64,000 bases of DNA from Sinonovacula constricta (taxonomy: Eukaryota > Mollusca > Bivalvia > Cardiida > Solecurtidae), in contig CM017559.1 in NCBI GenBank assembly GCA_007844125.1, forward strand, positions 32,092,504-32,156,503. The letters run 5' to 3'. Numbering within the stretch: the stretch's first letter is position 1; the number at the start of each line of letters is the position of its first letter. This document shows, piece after piece, positions 23,760-36,419 of this stretch. The notes below the pieces were generated by a model, which saw nothing but the letters and a program-made list of their open reading frames with translations, was not told the DNA's origin and ran no database searches. A program made the translations under genes and the position numbers.

Positions 23760-24374
23760 TTACATGAAACAAGCTCAGCATAAATTGTTTATTTAACTGT
23801 CACTGGGCATTAATATTAAATTTATAGCACTTAATATTTGCATGTTTCAATGCATGCCTTTGAACGCTTTTTTCCCAGTAAAGAAACAAATTAATTGTTG
23901 TTATAATAATGTGTTTATGTGTTTCATCGTGGAGTTAAATGGTATTTTGTGAATTAAGCATGTTCACAAACACCCTCCTGCAAAAATATGATGCAAATTT
24001 TATTAAATTATGTAACCTGACTATAGAAAATATAATTTTTGCCGAGGGCTTTAAGTACAGCACTCGAAAAGGCAAACTCACAACTGTATATATCAAATAT
24101 ACAGCGTCACATTCGTGGACTAGGATACGATGTACAACGATTAGTTATCCCATTGTATGGATACAGAAGAAGTTGATAATAATATTTCAATGTGAATACG
24201 GAATCATATAACAGTAGTCTGCATATTATCTTTGAAATACATTTTCCCTATAAAATTACAGGAGGGACGTATACACAACCAAATTATACATACAAAATAG
24301 TAAAACAATTTGCTGTCAAACATTCGTGCACGTTTGAAGAGTGGAACTTATATTCTAGCAAAAGAGATACTGCG
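23760..24374. other. AT-rich DNA, nothing identified
   Basis: Two open frames (23,939-24,211 and 24,192-24,431) have no recognisable domain and no supporting signals. Confidence 0.45.
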
Positions 24375-24520
24375 TCAAAATCACCCCAACCTGTAATTTT
24401 CTCTCTGTGCAGCATCTGCGAAATTATTTGATGTTCTTTATGACCTGCCTTCCTCTCTAAGAAAACTCAGGGATGCATTTATGCAGCAGTAAGAATAATT
24501 TTAACTTTTTTGTTGTAAAA
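24375..24520 (+). repeat. R3 low-copy repeat
   Basis: Blocks CCAACCTGTAATTTTC, GCGAAATTATTTGATGTTC, GACCTGCCTTCCTCTC and GCAGCAGTAAGAATAATTTT align in order with 21,510-21,680. Confidence 0.55.
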
Positions 24521-25439
24521 GAAAACTGGAAAGTGTCAACATGATGTCCTTATCTATCTACACATTGGGAGATTAATGTGCTAGGGAAATGCATGGGGTG
24601 TGGTGCGTCTAACTGCTGGGCATAGCCACAGGCTGTGGTGTTAAAAGGAAATAGCTGGAATTAGAGTCTTTCTGGTTGCACAGGTACATCCTCTCCCATT
24701 CGGCATCAGTTTAACACATTACAAAAATAAATTTACGACCTTTCGAATTTTAATCTCACAGCATGGTGTTGTCTTAGTGGGGGACTCTTAATATCGTCAG
24801 TCCTATGCTGCCTTTAACCAGCGGATTTCAATTTCCGGTTGAATTATTTGATTTTAACATTGCCAAACAATAAAGGTCTCGTTTGTTCATCATGAAATTC
24901 AAAGAAATTACATTTTTTAAATTCAATCATAAGTATATGTATGTTTATCATAACGATACAATAAACGTTAGTTTTTTTAAACAATCAGGCTACATAAACT
25001 TATTAACACATAAGTCGTTCTGTAAGTCAAAGTAAATATTGCAAATGTATAAATATATAAAAAAAATCATGTATCGGTATATGGTTTTGTAAGAGCAAGA
25101 TTAAATGATCAAACAATTTTGAACACAATTTAGTTATTTTTTATAAAATTGTTGTTATATTCATGTATAGCCTTTACACACCGTTGCGAATTAGTATAAA
25201 GTCTTCTAGATGCGTCGCAAATAAAATGAAAAGGAATTACTAACATAAACATTACTGTATTTTGCAATGTTTCATTTGTCTTAATTTCTATCTTAGCATT
25301 GAATGCCAATACAAGGAGCTAAAACTAACTTATGTATTTACTTTACGGATACACATTTAATAAAATATAAAAAACAGAACTTTTATTTAAAATTTATTTA
25401 TCAATATCCAGCTTCATGGCAAATTGTGAATATACCTCG

Positions 25440-25545
25440 TAAATAATTTGTATGTATCTAGAGTGATCTTGACAGAGACATGTTTGGTTCATTCATCATT
25501 TCAAAATGTTAAAAGACCGCTGATTTTCTACATAAAGCTGTTTTT
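25440..25545 (+). repeat. R2 dispersed repeat
   Basis: Core GATCTTGACAGAGACATGTT with a flanking GTATGTATCTAGAG block. The same core is at 33,881 (+), 14,545 (-) and 15,893 (-). Similarity fades after about 90 bp. Confidence 0.5.
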
Positions 25546-28500
25546 ATCATAATGAGATCAGTCGTTGTGTCTTGGGGCAAGCAATGTAGCGTTAAGATTC
25601 AGAAAAATTTTATGCATTGAGTCATTGAACTCGAAACGCGATGAATATTAAAGGAAACATTTTTAGAATAGAGTCAAAAACTCATTTTAGCAAATTAAAA
25701 TTGCAGTTTTAGAAGAAAATGAATACGTAACTTGAAAAGAGACAATGCAAATAATTAAGCTTTTTAGACTTTTTATCCTTATTTGTAATATATAACTTCC
25801 CTTTAAAGGATGTATCTTTTATAAAGATACTAATTATTTCAATAGTCTGCATTTCGACGACCATGGACACGTGTATGTCTAATGCCTTGAAAATAAGGAG
25901 GTGGCTTTGGGGCCACGCTCCCCGAAATCATTTATGTATCTAGATAGTTGCTTTTATATTAACAAGATATACCGAGGAATAACTTGAGGAGTTCCGATTG
26001 AAATTGAGAGTTTTCTTGCGTGCACAAAAGCAGAACGCTTTGTTCCGGGAGTCATTACAAAGACACAGTTGGTCGTAATTACACATCTTACCGCTACCGG
26101 GTTGAGATACCTATTTTAGATCTTAGCAGTTCATGTTTTCATTTGATTAAAATGGATGGATAGAATATTCTGACAAAAGTTTGCGAGACTCTAATCCACA
26201 ACCCTTCCGCCGACACTCAGCTGCCTATGGCTGTGTCTCTCTTGCAAAACTCTACCCTCTATACCCGCCAAAACCCTTAATATCCCAATATGTAACCAGA
26301 TAATGCCACATTTCAATTTCCAGTGCTGTTCAGAATGCTGTACCATAAATGAATTCCAATTAATTTCTTTTTTACCCAGGTAGTTTTCCGATTCAGCAGA
26401 AAGAACAGAATATGTCCACAAGAGAAATATGGCTTATTATATAGTTTAAATAAACAAATACAAGCACTGTCTTATCGGTTTGCTACATAATGATTGTTTA
26501 AACTTATTTAAATATAAAATTTAGGTATAAAATTGAAGTCATGTTGTAGTATTTGTGGTTATCATGCGCTATAATCATTATTTACATATTGTAAACCCTA
26601 ACCCATAGCACTAAAATCAAGTACTATTATGATAATGATTGGTAATTTTATGTTCTGTTAACATAAGTAGCCTTTGTCATGTAAACAAACAATAAAATCA
26701 TGTTTAATACTACGACCTGCTAAATCTCGAAAGGGTATACATATAGTATGATGGTTTAAAATTGATAATTATTATTTCTTAAATTCCCCAAAGAGCAACC
26801 TTTTTAGAAAATTATTTTTCAATCTGATACATAAAGCAAGCGAAAAAGTTTAATTGAATTGGCTAAAAGTTAAAAAATGTATCTACAGGCGAAGTGATCT
26901 TATTTTCTTTGATATTTGTTATACGTTCTCTTTTAATATATTAAATGCATGATCAAAATCCTGCATCAAATGACGCGACAAAGAATTATGGTGTCTTAAT
27001 TATGAAGAATCTTGGTATTTCTTCTGACTAAACTTTAGAAATGCTCTTAAATTTTGTAATATCTGCTAAGATATAAAACATTAACCCAAATTTTATTTAA
27101 AAAATCATTAAATCTTTTATATTTCTCCAAGTTTAGGGATATCTCTTAGTATAAGTAATAAAAATAATATTCTTTATGAATATGACCTCAGATACATGTT
27201 AAGTTTTTATCGGATATTCATAAAGATCCCTTGTTGTTGTTGCGTTTTGTAAATACTGAATACCTAAAAAGTCTTTATTAATAAAGATTAGTAAATAAGA
27301 TTAATGAGACAGACTTTACTCGTTCCAGTTGGAGTTGAAATCTCTATGCGTTATATTTTTACATAGTGTGCTGTTTCCATTTACAATGAGTTATATTTAC
27401 AAGCTGTGAGATATAATTCAATTAAATCTTACATCGTATACATTGTTCCCATCAACGAAGATGTATACTACATGACAAATAACATATCGACCTAATATAG
27501 CGCTTTCGGAAGACGAATATTGAATAGTATTTAGAATGTATCATCTTTTACCCTGAAATGTCCTACACGTTCGAGGTTTCCAATATGTTTCTGCAATCTG
27601 GGCACGCGTCCAGATAAATTCTAGTTCTTGTTTACATTCGCGTTCTACTTTTTTCCGAGTTTAAAACAGAAAGTAATTCTATACTTTTTATTGAGTGATT
27701 GCAAATTCAAATGTTCCGACCGTTTAATGTAAGAGTGGCTGTTTTGTAAAAGAAAGTCTTATAGCTTTTATTGTATTGTTTCCAGTCCGGGACCTTATTC
27801 GTGTTTGATGAAGTTTTATTACACACTGTAACAAGTTCATTCATATATGATTGCAAAAAATAACACTAAAATACAACAATATCACAGATTTTGAGATAGA
27901 TACATGAATTGACAATAAACAGCCAAATTCTTCCTTTTTAACCGTACTTTATATGCAAAAAATACCGACAGACAACACACGCCATGAAATTTTAAGTAAT
28001 AAAATGAAAAACAACAAAGACATAAAGACACAGTAAAGGGAATTTTGGCAAGTTCTCTATAATCTCTATCTTGTATTTTTTATATTAATATTTTCACTGA
28101 CACATTTCAAAATAATATAAATAGTGCATTTTCATCTTTTGCCAGATTGGGTATCAGTGTTGTTGGCTCAGTGATTGCATCAAATCACTTTTGCTAGCAT
28201 GTGACCAATTTCCATATTTTTATACATTAGTGCAATTCTTTTTCTAATTAAGCTTATATTGTGTATTTTAACATAGGCGCAATGTTGAAAAGGCAGTCTT
28301 AGAATATATGTATACTGATGAATGCGAGAATATTAACGAGATGTAATGAACTATAGGAAACCGGCATTGTTTCCGATGTATTCATAAGTCAATTGTAAAT
28401 GCATTTTAGAGGAAACTAAAAAAATGAGCATTTGTTGACTAAATGTAACGCATTGTATTGCAAATGATCATAACCTTTATAATTAGAAAACGCTTGGCGT

Positions 28501-29212
28501 ATAAAGCCAAAATATAGATTCAAAGCAATTAAGCCTGCTGCTTGCGGTTTGTTGCGCGTGAAAAAGTGTTCGAGGCAAAGTTTACAGCTACAAGTTAATT
28601 ACGCCGGATACATATACATGTCTATAATTCAGTTAAATGGTATAACTGCATTGTCGTCTCTGCTAATGTTCCTGTTAAGGTAGCTTGCTGTTTATTTTGC
28701 TTCTGCTTCCCCTGGTGTTTCTACAGCTTCGTGTAAAGCCATCGTTCTTTAAGTTGCCACACCAAACAACTATTTAGTGCAAATTTGGAGCTATGCAGGG
28801 TTAATTATAATTTGGTCAGACATTTTGTACATATTCTATTTTCTAACAAATAATTCTCTGTTACACAGGACTCGTTAAAGAACAAAGTTATACTATAAAG
28901 AACTTGACAGTCTTTAAACGAGGTTACGTTTATGAGCGAAGATTGCCGGAGTTTGAACATCGAAATGAAAACAAATAAATATTATTCACGAGCTCCTTTC
29001 TATCTCATATTTGCTTTACGTTGTTTTTTCAACTGACAGAATGCGAAAACTTGCAGCCAGTTAGAATGCTCGATTGATATGAAAATAAACATTACAGCGT
29101 GTTGTTTACAAAACACTGTTTGAAATCGTGCAAGTAAAATGTCCGTATATTCGATAACAGATTGGCATTGTCAAATAGGTTTACACTATATTTATAAATC
29201 GGTGATGAAACA

Positions 29213-29251
29213 GGGAGGTTGGGGGTGGGTGTTAAGGCGGTGGGGTGGGGG
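29213..29251 (+). other. G-quadruplex-prone tract
   Basis: The + strand has runs of 3, 5, 3, 4 and 5 G within 39 bp, in otherwise AT-rich DNA. The loop between the third and fourth main runs is long (12 bases). Confidence 0.5.
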
Positions 29252-29525
29252 TTATAAGTATACAAAATATAATACAACAGAACTAACATCGTAGACTACT
29301 ATTCAAATACCTATGACAGTTTCTGCTTTATTTCAACTGCAAAACGAAATTCTACCATAATGAATGAGACAGTAGGCCATTATACAAATTGATCAAATGT
29401 CTCGGTAAGTCCTCTTGCAATTTTCATACTGAAGTTATGTTTTCTTTGTTTTATTACTTGCTGCAAATAATCTGATTCAATGCAAAAGATTAACTAGAAT
29501 ACAACGACATTGCAATGTATATACG

Positions 29526-29780
29526 TGGGCGCCCGTGGTATAGTGGTAGAATCGCCGATTTATTTGACTTATTTGACTGCTAAGCCTCTTACCATGGGGG
29601 TTCGAGTCTCGTTCAGGGCGAAGGACCTAATATGGAAAGGTCTATCAGCTGACCAGTGCGCCGGTAATTCTACCCAGACATTTGTTTGAGATCTTCCTCC
29701 ATCAAATAGCTGGAAGTCGCTATAATAATCATAAATGATCATAAAGGGTCGCTGCGATGTATTTAAAAACTCACTAAAAA
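29526..29780 (+). mobile_element. Full-length tRNA-derived SINE
   Basis: Same family as the copy at 13,938. The A-box-like GTGGTATAGTGGTAGAATC and B box GGGTTCGAGTCTC lead into GGACCTAATATGGAAAGGTC, GTGCGCCGGTAATTCTACCC and AGATCTTCCTCCATC. The GGGTCGCTGCGATGTATTT end is followed by an A-rich tail. It has a short internal duplication (ATTTGACTT twice) between the boxes and an ATAAATGATC(A)TAAA expansion before the tail. Confidence 0.87.
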
Positions 29781-29789
29781 AACGAAATA

Positions 29790-30670
29790 ATGTATATCTC
29801 ATTCACGAAGCTGTATCCGGAAGGTAACATAAAATTGCATTTATGTTTTAGCTTTATTTTAATCAAAGATACAAAGCATTTCTGTACTTTCTGTTTTTGC
29901 TTCATTTATAACATACTCGAGAAAGTTACAAATTTAATGACTACATAAATACAGTTGTTGCCTTTGTTAGGAATTTAGATAATTACCAGGGACTCGGAGC
30001 CGAAGAAATAAATTAAGCCTCAAACACAATTTTCTTATTCTCATTTTATTTTAAAGATGGTGATTTAGAGTTTATGACTGTAGCTTTATCTCTTAAAATT
30101 ATATTATTTATAATAAATTTATTTTCTGACGCAGTCTTTTTGATGCAATTCTTTACATTCATAAGATTTCATACAAAAAATTGGGATATATTTTTTCGGA
30201 AAATTGAAGAAAATTTTTTGAAACAACATTTGAAAAATATTTTTGGCTTATTCATTTTGTCATTATATTTTAAGCTTAACCAAACAATGACAAACACAGA
30301 AAGTAAGATCAGGTAAGTGATAATTAACCGGCCACCGCTAGTTTTTTCAAGACGACTACGATATTCCTTGAGAAATTTGCAAGCATTCCACTTGTAGTAA
30401 TCGGAGACTGTGAACGACATGAAAGCGGTTGTAAATTATTGTTTGGATTTTAGACCGTTAAACATGTAGTAATAATTTTAAGGCACGCAAAATTGTTTTG
30501 GTTTATCTTTTACTTATATGGATTAAGTGAATAGAGGCACTATCATTTATCATTGACTTAAGCTTATAACATCAAAAAGACGTTTGCTCCCTCGAGAGGT
30601 AAATAAATGGATATGAGACCATCATAAATGCAAACAATAATATATGTATATAAGATATAGATACTATTTG
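29790..30670. other. AT-rich DNA, nothing identified
   Basis: Overlapping opposite-strand frames at 30,074-30,420 are hydrophobic and AT-driven; no gene is called. Confidence 0.45.
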
Positions 30671-30673
30671 CAG

Positions 30674-30843
<170 letters not shown>

Positions 30844-30849
30844 TGTTAC

Positions 30850-32841
30850 TAGAGTGTTATTGATCGTTTTACCTTAACAAAGAAAACATGAAATATGACC
30901 CTTTATATTAAGTTCTTTTATATTTATATAACAAAGAATTTAATGTATAGAATATAATAGAAATTGTTGAGGTACAGCAATCAAAATGATCCAGAACATG
31001 TTTCTCATTATAAAAAATGCCTGAAAATAAGTGAAGATTATATATTAGCCGCACAAGAACATAATGTCCTGTCTTAACAATTTGCTCTTAAAATTAGCGT
31101 TAATGTTATTCAAACCAATTGTTCTAATTTATGTCAATGTATTCCACTTCTTGCTTCGTGTACACGTTTGAACATAAATTTTTTTTTTTCGTTTTCAAAA
31201 TCCATGCATGGGCATATCTTGACCATAAACAATTAATATAATTTAATGGGGTGATTTATTTGTTAAATTTTAAATGTCCAAATTTTAAACAGATAAATAA
31301 CAATATTGATTCTTTTTAATGATTGTTCTTAATAAAAACATACAATTATATCAAATATGACTGCGCAGATCCAATTTTTTGTATCCTCCATCAACTTCTG
31401 TTGTATTTAATATGTATTTCATAATTTGGCTTCTTTGCGAAATTAAGAAAAAAAAATTTAAGCATTGGATTCTGCAAAATATCATAACTTGCAACTTGCC
31501 AACGAATTATTTTTTAAAATTATGTATGCCAATGTCCTACCACTTGTTCTGAGCTCTAGAAGAAAGATATCTTGTACATATACATTTACTTCTATTGTCT
31601 TTGTTGTATATATCCTTGCGTTTCTGAGTGCCTTTCCTTGATAATTACAAATGATAACAAGATTTAGAAAAACGGGAATTTTTTTTCATACCGACTTTAG
31701 ACAAATTTTAGCATGAAAATAATTGAACTATTTATTATCCATAAATTGTCTTTTCTACACATTGTAACTTGAATGTTATTAACTAATTGATATAAATAAT
31801 ACAATACAAGATTTCAGGTAGAATAAAACTTCTTAGGCAGTGTACAAACCCTTTTTGCTCGAGTTATTTTTTAAGAAAATAAAACACACAGACAACATTA
31901 TGATTGCTGTTCATTGCCCTTCTACTAAATACCAGTTAAATAAATGAATTAATCGAGTGGTTTTGAAATTATTATTTAGACAGGTAAAATAGTGTTAGCA
32001 TAAGTACGTAGCTCTTTTGTATTACTCCTCTACTCATCACCAGATACCAAGTAATCAAATTTGTAATCGAATCCATGCAGTAAACGTTTAAAGTTATTTT
32101 CCTTACAAGCACATCAAATCAACAGAAAGACGGAATAAGCAACTATGGGAGATAACTAAAGTGAAACTAAAGTAGAGTTAAATTCGTGTGATATGTAACC
32201 AAAACGAAATTATATAACTTTTAATGTTATTTTTTGAACAGGAAAAAAAACTGTAGGAATTATCTAAAATAACGTAAGTAGAACTCTTGTGCACTGCATT
32301 ACTGCATCACATCATGCTACTCGTATCAAGTTTTGTCCGGGGAAGCAAGAAAGCAAGGCAATGCCAAATATTGTCTTTTAATTGCCAAGTCATTTCATTA
32401 TAATGTAAATAATAAGTTCTACTGATGGTCCCATCACGACGGCTTTTTTGTTGCGTCGTTAATATCACTCTTTGGCAATATTTGTCTCTCATTAAAGATC
32501 GATTAAGAATGGTGTGTAGCGTTGATCTGCACACTTCACAAGATGCGTTTAAGAGGCTCACTGCCTGCTACATGTTACGAAGTCAACAAAAGTCTTCTGT
32601 ACCAGTCAAATGCTCGTTAAGTACCGTACTAATGATGCAAAAATATGGCACTTACCTTGTGACTGTCTATACGTCCACTTAGTCCACAATAAGGTCTACC
32701 TCGTAATAAGTTAGTTTTAACATTTTACTATTTATATACTGTTTATTTTGGTTATCATCTACTTTGCATTTACAGGAAAGTTTGTGGGACGAGTGGAGCT
32801 TACACATGTACAATGGATTTTCTATTACGCTGACTTTCTGT

Positions 32842-32877
<36 letters not shown>

Positions 32878-33420
32878 TCACATCATGATATGATGTTTAT
32901 CTTTGTCTACATTAGAAGGACAACCTACACACTGGTTTGATTATAAACATTAAGATTGCAACTATAATGTAACTATAATGGAGCTGTTCTTGTCACTTAA
33001 AAATATCATCATGTACATATTTTGTCGAAAAGTTGAAAAAAACAACAACGTAAAACTCCATGGATAACTTATTTAAAAATACATAAATTAAACATGCACA
33101 TTACCTCTCAGTTACATACGTTTAATTTGACTTGAAATAATTTCCCATCCTTAATACATGTGTTATCATTATGTACATGTATTATTTGTCAGTTTCACAC
33201 CTCATGTATGACACGTATTTAGACGACTGTAATTAATCTTAGGAAATTGTCCAAAATATGGACACTTAATGCACTAAAATTATAACGTATGCAAAACGTA
33301 ACATTCACTATTATGCAGGATTTATTTGAAAATTGCAATATTAATGTTTTTGAAGTGGAGCAGATGCATCAAAGTTGGTTTATTTGATACACAACACCAA
33401 CATAGTGGATAGTATTGGTG
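30850..33420. other. AT-rich DNA with a short (GT)n
   Basis: No gene recognised. A (GT)15 microsatellite lies at 32,846-32,876. Opposite-strand frames at 32,307-32,682 have no domain. Confidence 0.5.
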
Positions 33421-33424
33421 ATAT

Positions 33425-33602
33425 CCAGATAATAATTAACCGGAGGAAGATCAACAACAATGGTCTGTGTAGAAGTAGCGGCGGTCTACTGGAACGTCTC
33501 CTTGCATGAGAGTTATCACACAGGACAGGGACCCGAACCCACACAGTGAGCGGCTAAGGAGGTATAAGTCACCAACTCAAGCCGCTGGGGTGACTGGCAG
33601 TA
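33425..33602 (-). mobile_element. tRNA-derived SINE
   Basis: The minus-strand head, about 33,598 down to 33,520, has an A-box-like CCCAGCGGCTTGAGTTGGTG and a B box GGGTTCGGGTCCC. The body has ACGTTCCAGTAGACCGCCGC and ends in GATCTTCCTCCGG, a shortened version of the common core. Confidence 0.7.
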
Positions 33603-33854
33603 TATTTGCTGCTGCATGGCCATGACATAATTATGTTTATAACTACTACTCCGCATCAATATCATTTTTCCATAAGAGGGATGTATGAAGAATTTTATGA
33701 TAAAGGAGGTGTTATCCGAAAAAGAAAATGTTTACGGACAGACGGACGTGCCTTATGCAATAATGCAACCTTTCCGGTGGAGAAAAATTATTTTCAGCTT
33801 GCCAATATTGAATCCCTAGGGATAACAGCCATCCTACAGGAGAGTGTGAATTAA
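33603..33854 (+). other. Open frame of about 80 codons, unrecognised
   Basis: An open frame between the SINE and an R2 repeat. The translated segment is not strongly biased in composition and has no domain I recognise. Random frames of this size are common here, so I do not call a gene. Confidence 0.1.
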
Positions 33855-33960
33855 GAACTGTATAGTTTTTTGTATCTGTGCGAGATCTTGACGGAAACAT
33901 GTTTGCTTTATTTATTACACAATACTCACAGACGAACGGTCTCCAGCAGCTTGTCAGTTT
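33855..33960 (+). repeat. R2 dispersed repeat
   Basis: Aligns with the reverse complement of 15,846-15,960: GTATAG, TGTATCTGTGCGAGATCTTG, GGAAACATGTTTG and ACTCACAGACGAACGGTCTCC-like blocks in order. Confidence 0.6.
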
Positions 33961-34009
33961 GTACCGTTGATGGATTGGTCGTTTTGTCGTGGGACTAAGC
34001 AAGGAGGTG

Positions 34010-35765
34010 GATTTTTTGGCAGAATCATGTTTTGTAATAAATCGACAACCATCCTAAAGAACCCAATTACCCTTGGTGGTAAAGATAAAAGTATGAAAAA
34101 TGTTTGAATAACAAATATAATCTCATCGAATAATTCCAAAGTCCAAAGTATCCAGTCAATGGAACTAGTAGGGAAACATTTACTGAAGTCAAAATTAAAA
34201 AAAACACACATAATATATACATATATATATACACCGATCTAGCTGAAAAAATTATGTTCAAGTCACAAAAGTAGGGCCGTCATTCAAAATAAATATCCAC
34301 ATAGTGTTTAAAAGCGAGATGGGTATCATTTCTTGTAGAACAACGACACACAAACTGTTGATTGTACATGAAATTGACATTTTGAATCAAGAAAAAATTG
34401 ACCAGACAAGCATAACAGTCAAAGCGGCTTCAACCACAAGGAACCCCTTGTCACAGTGATACATGGTCGCCACTTAATAGGTATAGATACACTACCTTTT
34501 TACCCCGCTACAGGCAACAGAGAATTCAAAGGCCCCTTCTTTCAGGACCGAAACATATATAAAACAATATCTAAAATGTTGCATAATGGAAACCAATAAA
34601 ATCATTGCCAGAATATACGCACAAAAGTAATACAGTTTTGTTGTTACAGGTGAACTATTATTTTGCAAGCAAGGAGGAAACTATACGTACATACGATAAT
34701 TGTCAGTAATGTAAATGCAGATGGAATTAAAACATAGCCACCAGGCTTCATATATCGAATGTCCAAGGTATACTAAGTTGCAACTTCAGAATATTAACTA
34801 AGGCAAATTCTGATGTTTATATTTAAAACAAACAGACTGCCAACCTTATCATGTATACACTGTATATTTATTGAATTAACAATTGCTTTATACAAATTAT
34901 TGAATTAATGTTTCAGATTCTGTTAAGAACTTCGTTAAAAATCATAAAATGAAATTGTGCCTGACCCAGGACGTCAGTACGTACATATTTTTCTAACAAG
35001 GCCTGTAGGCCTGGACTGGCATCTAACACTTGACAAACGAGGTCGGACATATAGTACGATGAGGGAGACACTTTCGAATTGACATTTACCATATTTTATC
35101 AAAGTCAGAGCTTACAGGATATATATTTTATTGATCATTATTTATTAAGTATCACAAGGTTTTTTTAAGTGTCTGGGTTGGCTTATTATTATCGAGGAAG
35201 GTAACTTAATTACCAAGCTTTAGTTCGTAACATGAATTACCCTGCTGCGATGTTTCATGCCCTTGGGAGGCATTGTCCTTTGCTGACTTGCATATGCTTT
35301 CTTCACCAATATCTTAGCAGCAGCAAACCGCGTGTCTTCTTTTTTTAACACTCTTCGTGTCTTGGAATAGGCAAACTTAATAATAATAATTAATAATTAA
35401 GATGATATTGATATCAAAAAAATCTGGGAAAGAGGAAATGTGTTAAAAATATAAACAATACGTTCATTTAAAGATGTTCAAATTCCAGTGTACTTTGCAA
35501 TCTGGTTTCTAGTATTTTGTATGTATAAGGTTGTATAATCTTTCATAATCTATGTGTCGTTTTCTAATAAATGTAAAACCATATATCTTGCATTTTCTGA
35601 CCCAAAAAACGACCAGGTCTTTAAAAGACTCGAAACAAGGCAATATCCTTATTTGTTTCTTAAATAATTTAACACATATCCGTAATACTTCAAGTTTTAT
35701 ATCCACACCACAACGAATGCTATACCGTTTTGTATGATTTAGTTTAAGTAGCCTTAAATGTTTTA
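34010..35765. other. AT-rich DNA, nothing identified
   Basis: No gene or recognised repeat. Small frames on both strands at 35,509-35,737 lack domains. Confidence 0.5.
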
Positions 35766-35766
35766 T

Positions 35767-35769
<3 letters not shown>

Positions 35770-35853
<84 letters not shown>
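35770..35853. repeat. (AT)n microsatellite
   Basis: About 42 perfect AT units. Frames across it encode only Tyr-Ile repeats. Confidence 0.99.
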
Positions 35854-35855
<2 letters not shown>

Positions 35856-36234
35856 GTACATATCTTTATGTATCCAGTTTGTTGTTTTGGCTTCCGTCAA
35901 TTCTGGAGGCTATATTAGTGAATACAATATTTGTACGAAAACCCGTACAAACAACTTTCGTACAGTGCTCAGTGGTTTGAAAAGGAGCAATTATATGTAT
36001 ATGAAAATTTTATGAAGATGTAACTAATTAATGACATTTACTTCTGGGAATGACTGCCAAATATTTAACAATCCTGATGAAAAATAAGTAAAAGCGCTAG
36101 AGAAACAAATCTATCATCTACAATGGTTCCGTATGTTACAGCAATTAGAAATATCGTGTAATGTTGCCTGTTATGTTGCTTTATTATTGACCCTACGTTC
36201 ATAGTGCTGTAAATGCAGGAGAGTGTGTTTATCA

Positions 36235-36412
36235 CTTTATGTATTTGTTTGTTTTGTTTTATAAAATACATTGCAGCGTGAACTTTTGTGGTGGAAGAAG
36301 ACCCAAGATGCATGTCCGGTTAGAACCACCGCCGCATCGCAAGTCAGCTGGAAAACCTTCTAACGTTAAGTCCTCCACCCCGAATGCGTGCCCTTGAACA
36401 ATTTATAGGACT
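36235..36412 (-). mobile_element. SINE body, head truncated at the B box
   Basis: On the minus strand GTTCAAGGGCACGC (B-box remnant) leads into GGAGGACTTAACGTTAGAAG, TTCCAGCTGACTTGCGATGC, GGCGGTGGTTCTAACC, GGGTCTTCTTCCACCACAAAA and GCTGCAATGTATTTTAT. It is the same body as the 13.9-kb SINE but starts within the head, a typical 5' truncation. Confidence 0.75.
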
Positions 36413-36419
36413 GCACATC

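Larger units (their letters stand above)
24530..29520. other. 5-kb AT-rich stretch, essentially featureless
   Basis: I see no gene. It holds one R2 repeat (25,440-25,545), a small hairpin GGTGGC...GCCAC near 25,901-25,916 and a G-rich tract at 29,213-29,251. Scattered frames of up to about 76 codons have no domain. Confidence 0.5.

Noticed and set aside
36074..36110. Hammerhead ribozyme start (CTGATGA with nearby GAAA)
   Set aside because: No stem II or III pairing could be found, and Naiads are reported to lack hammerheads.
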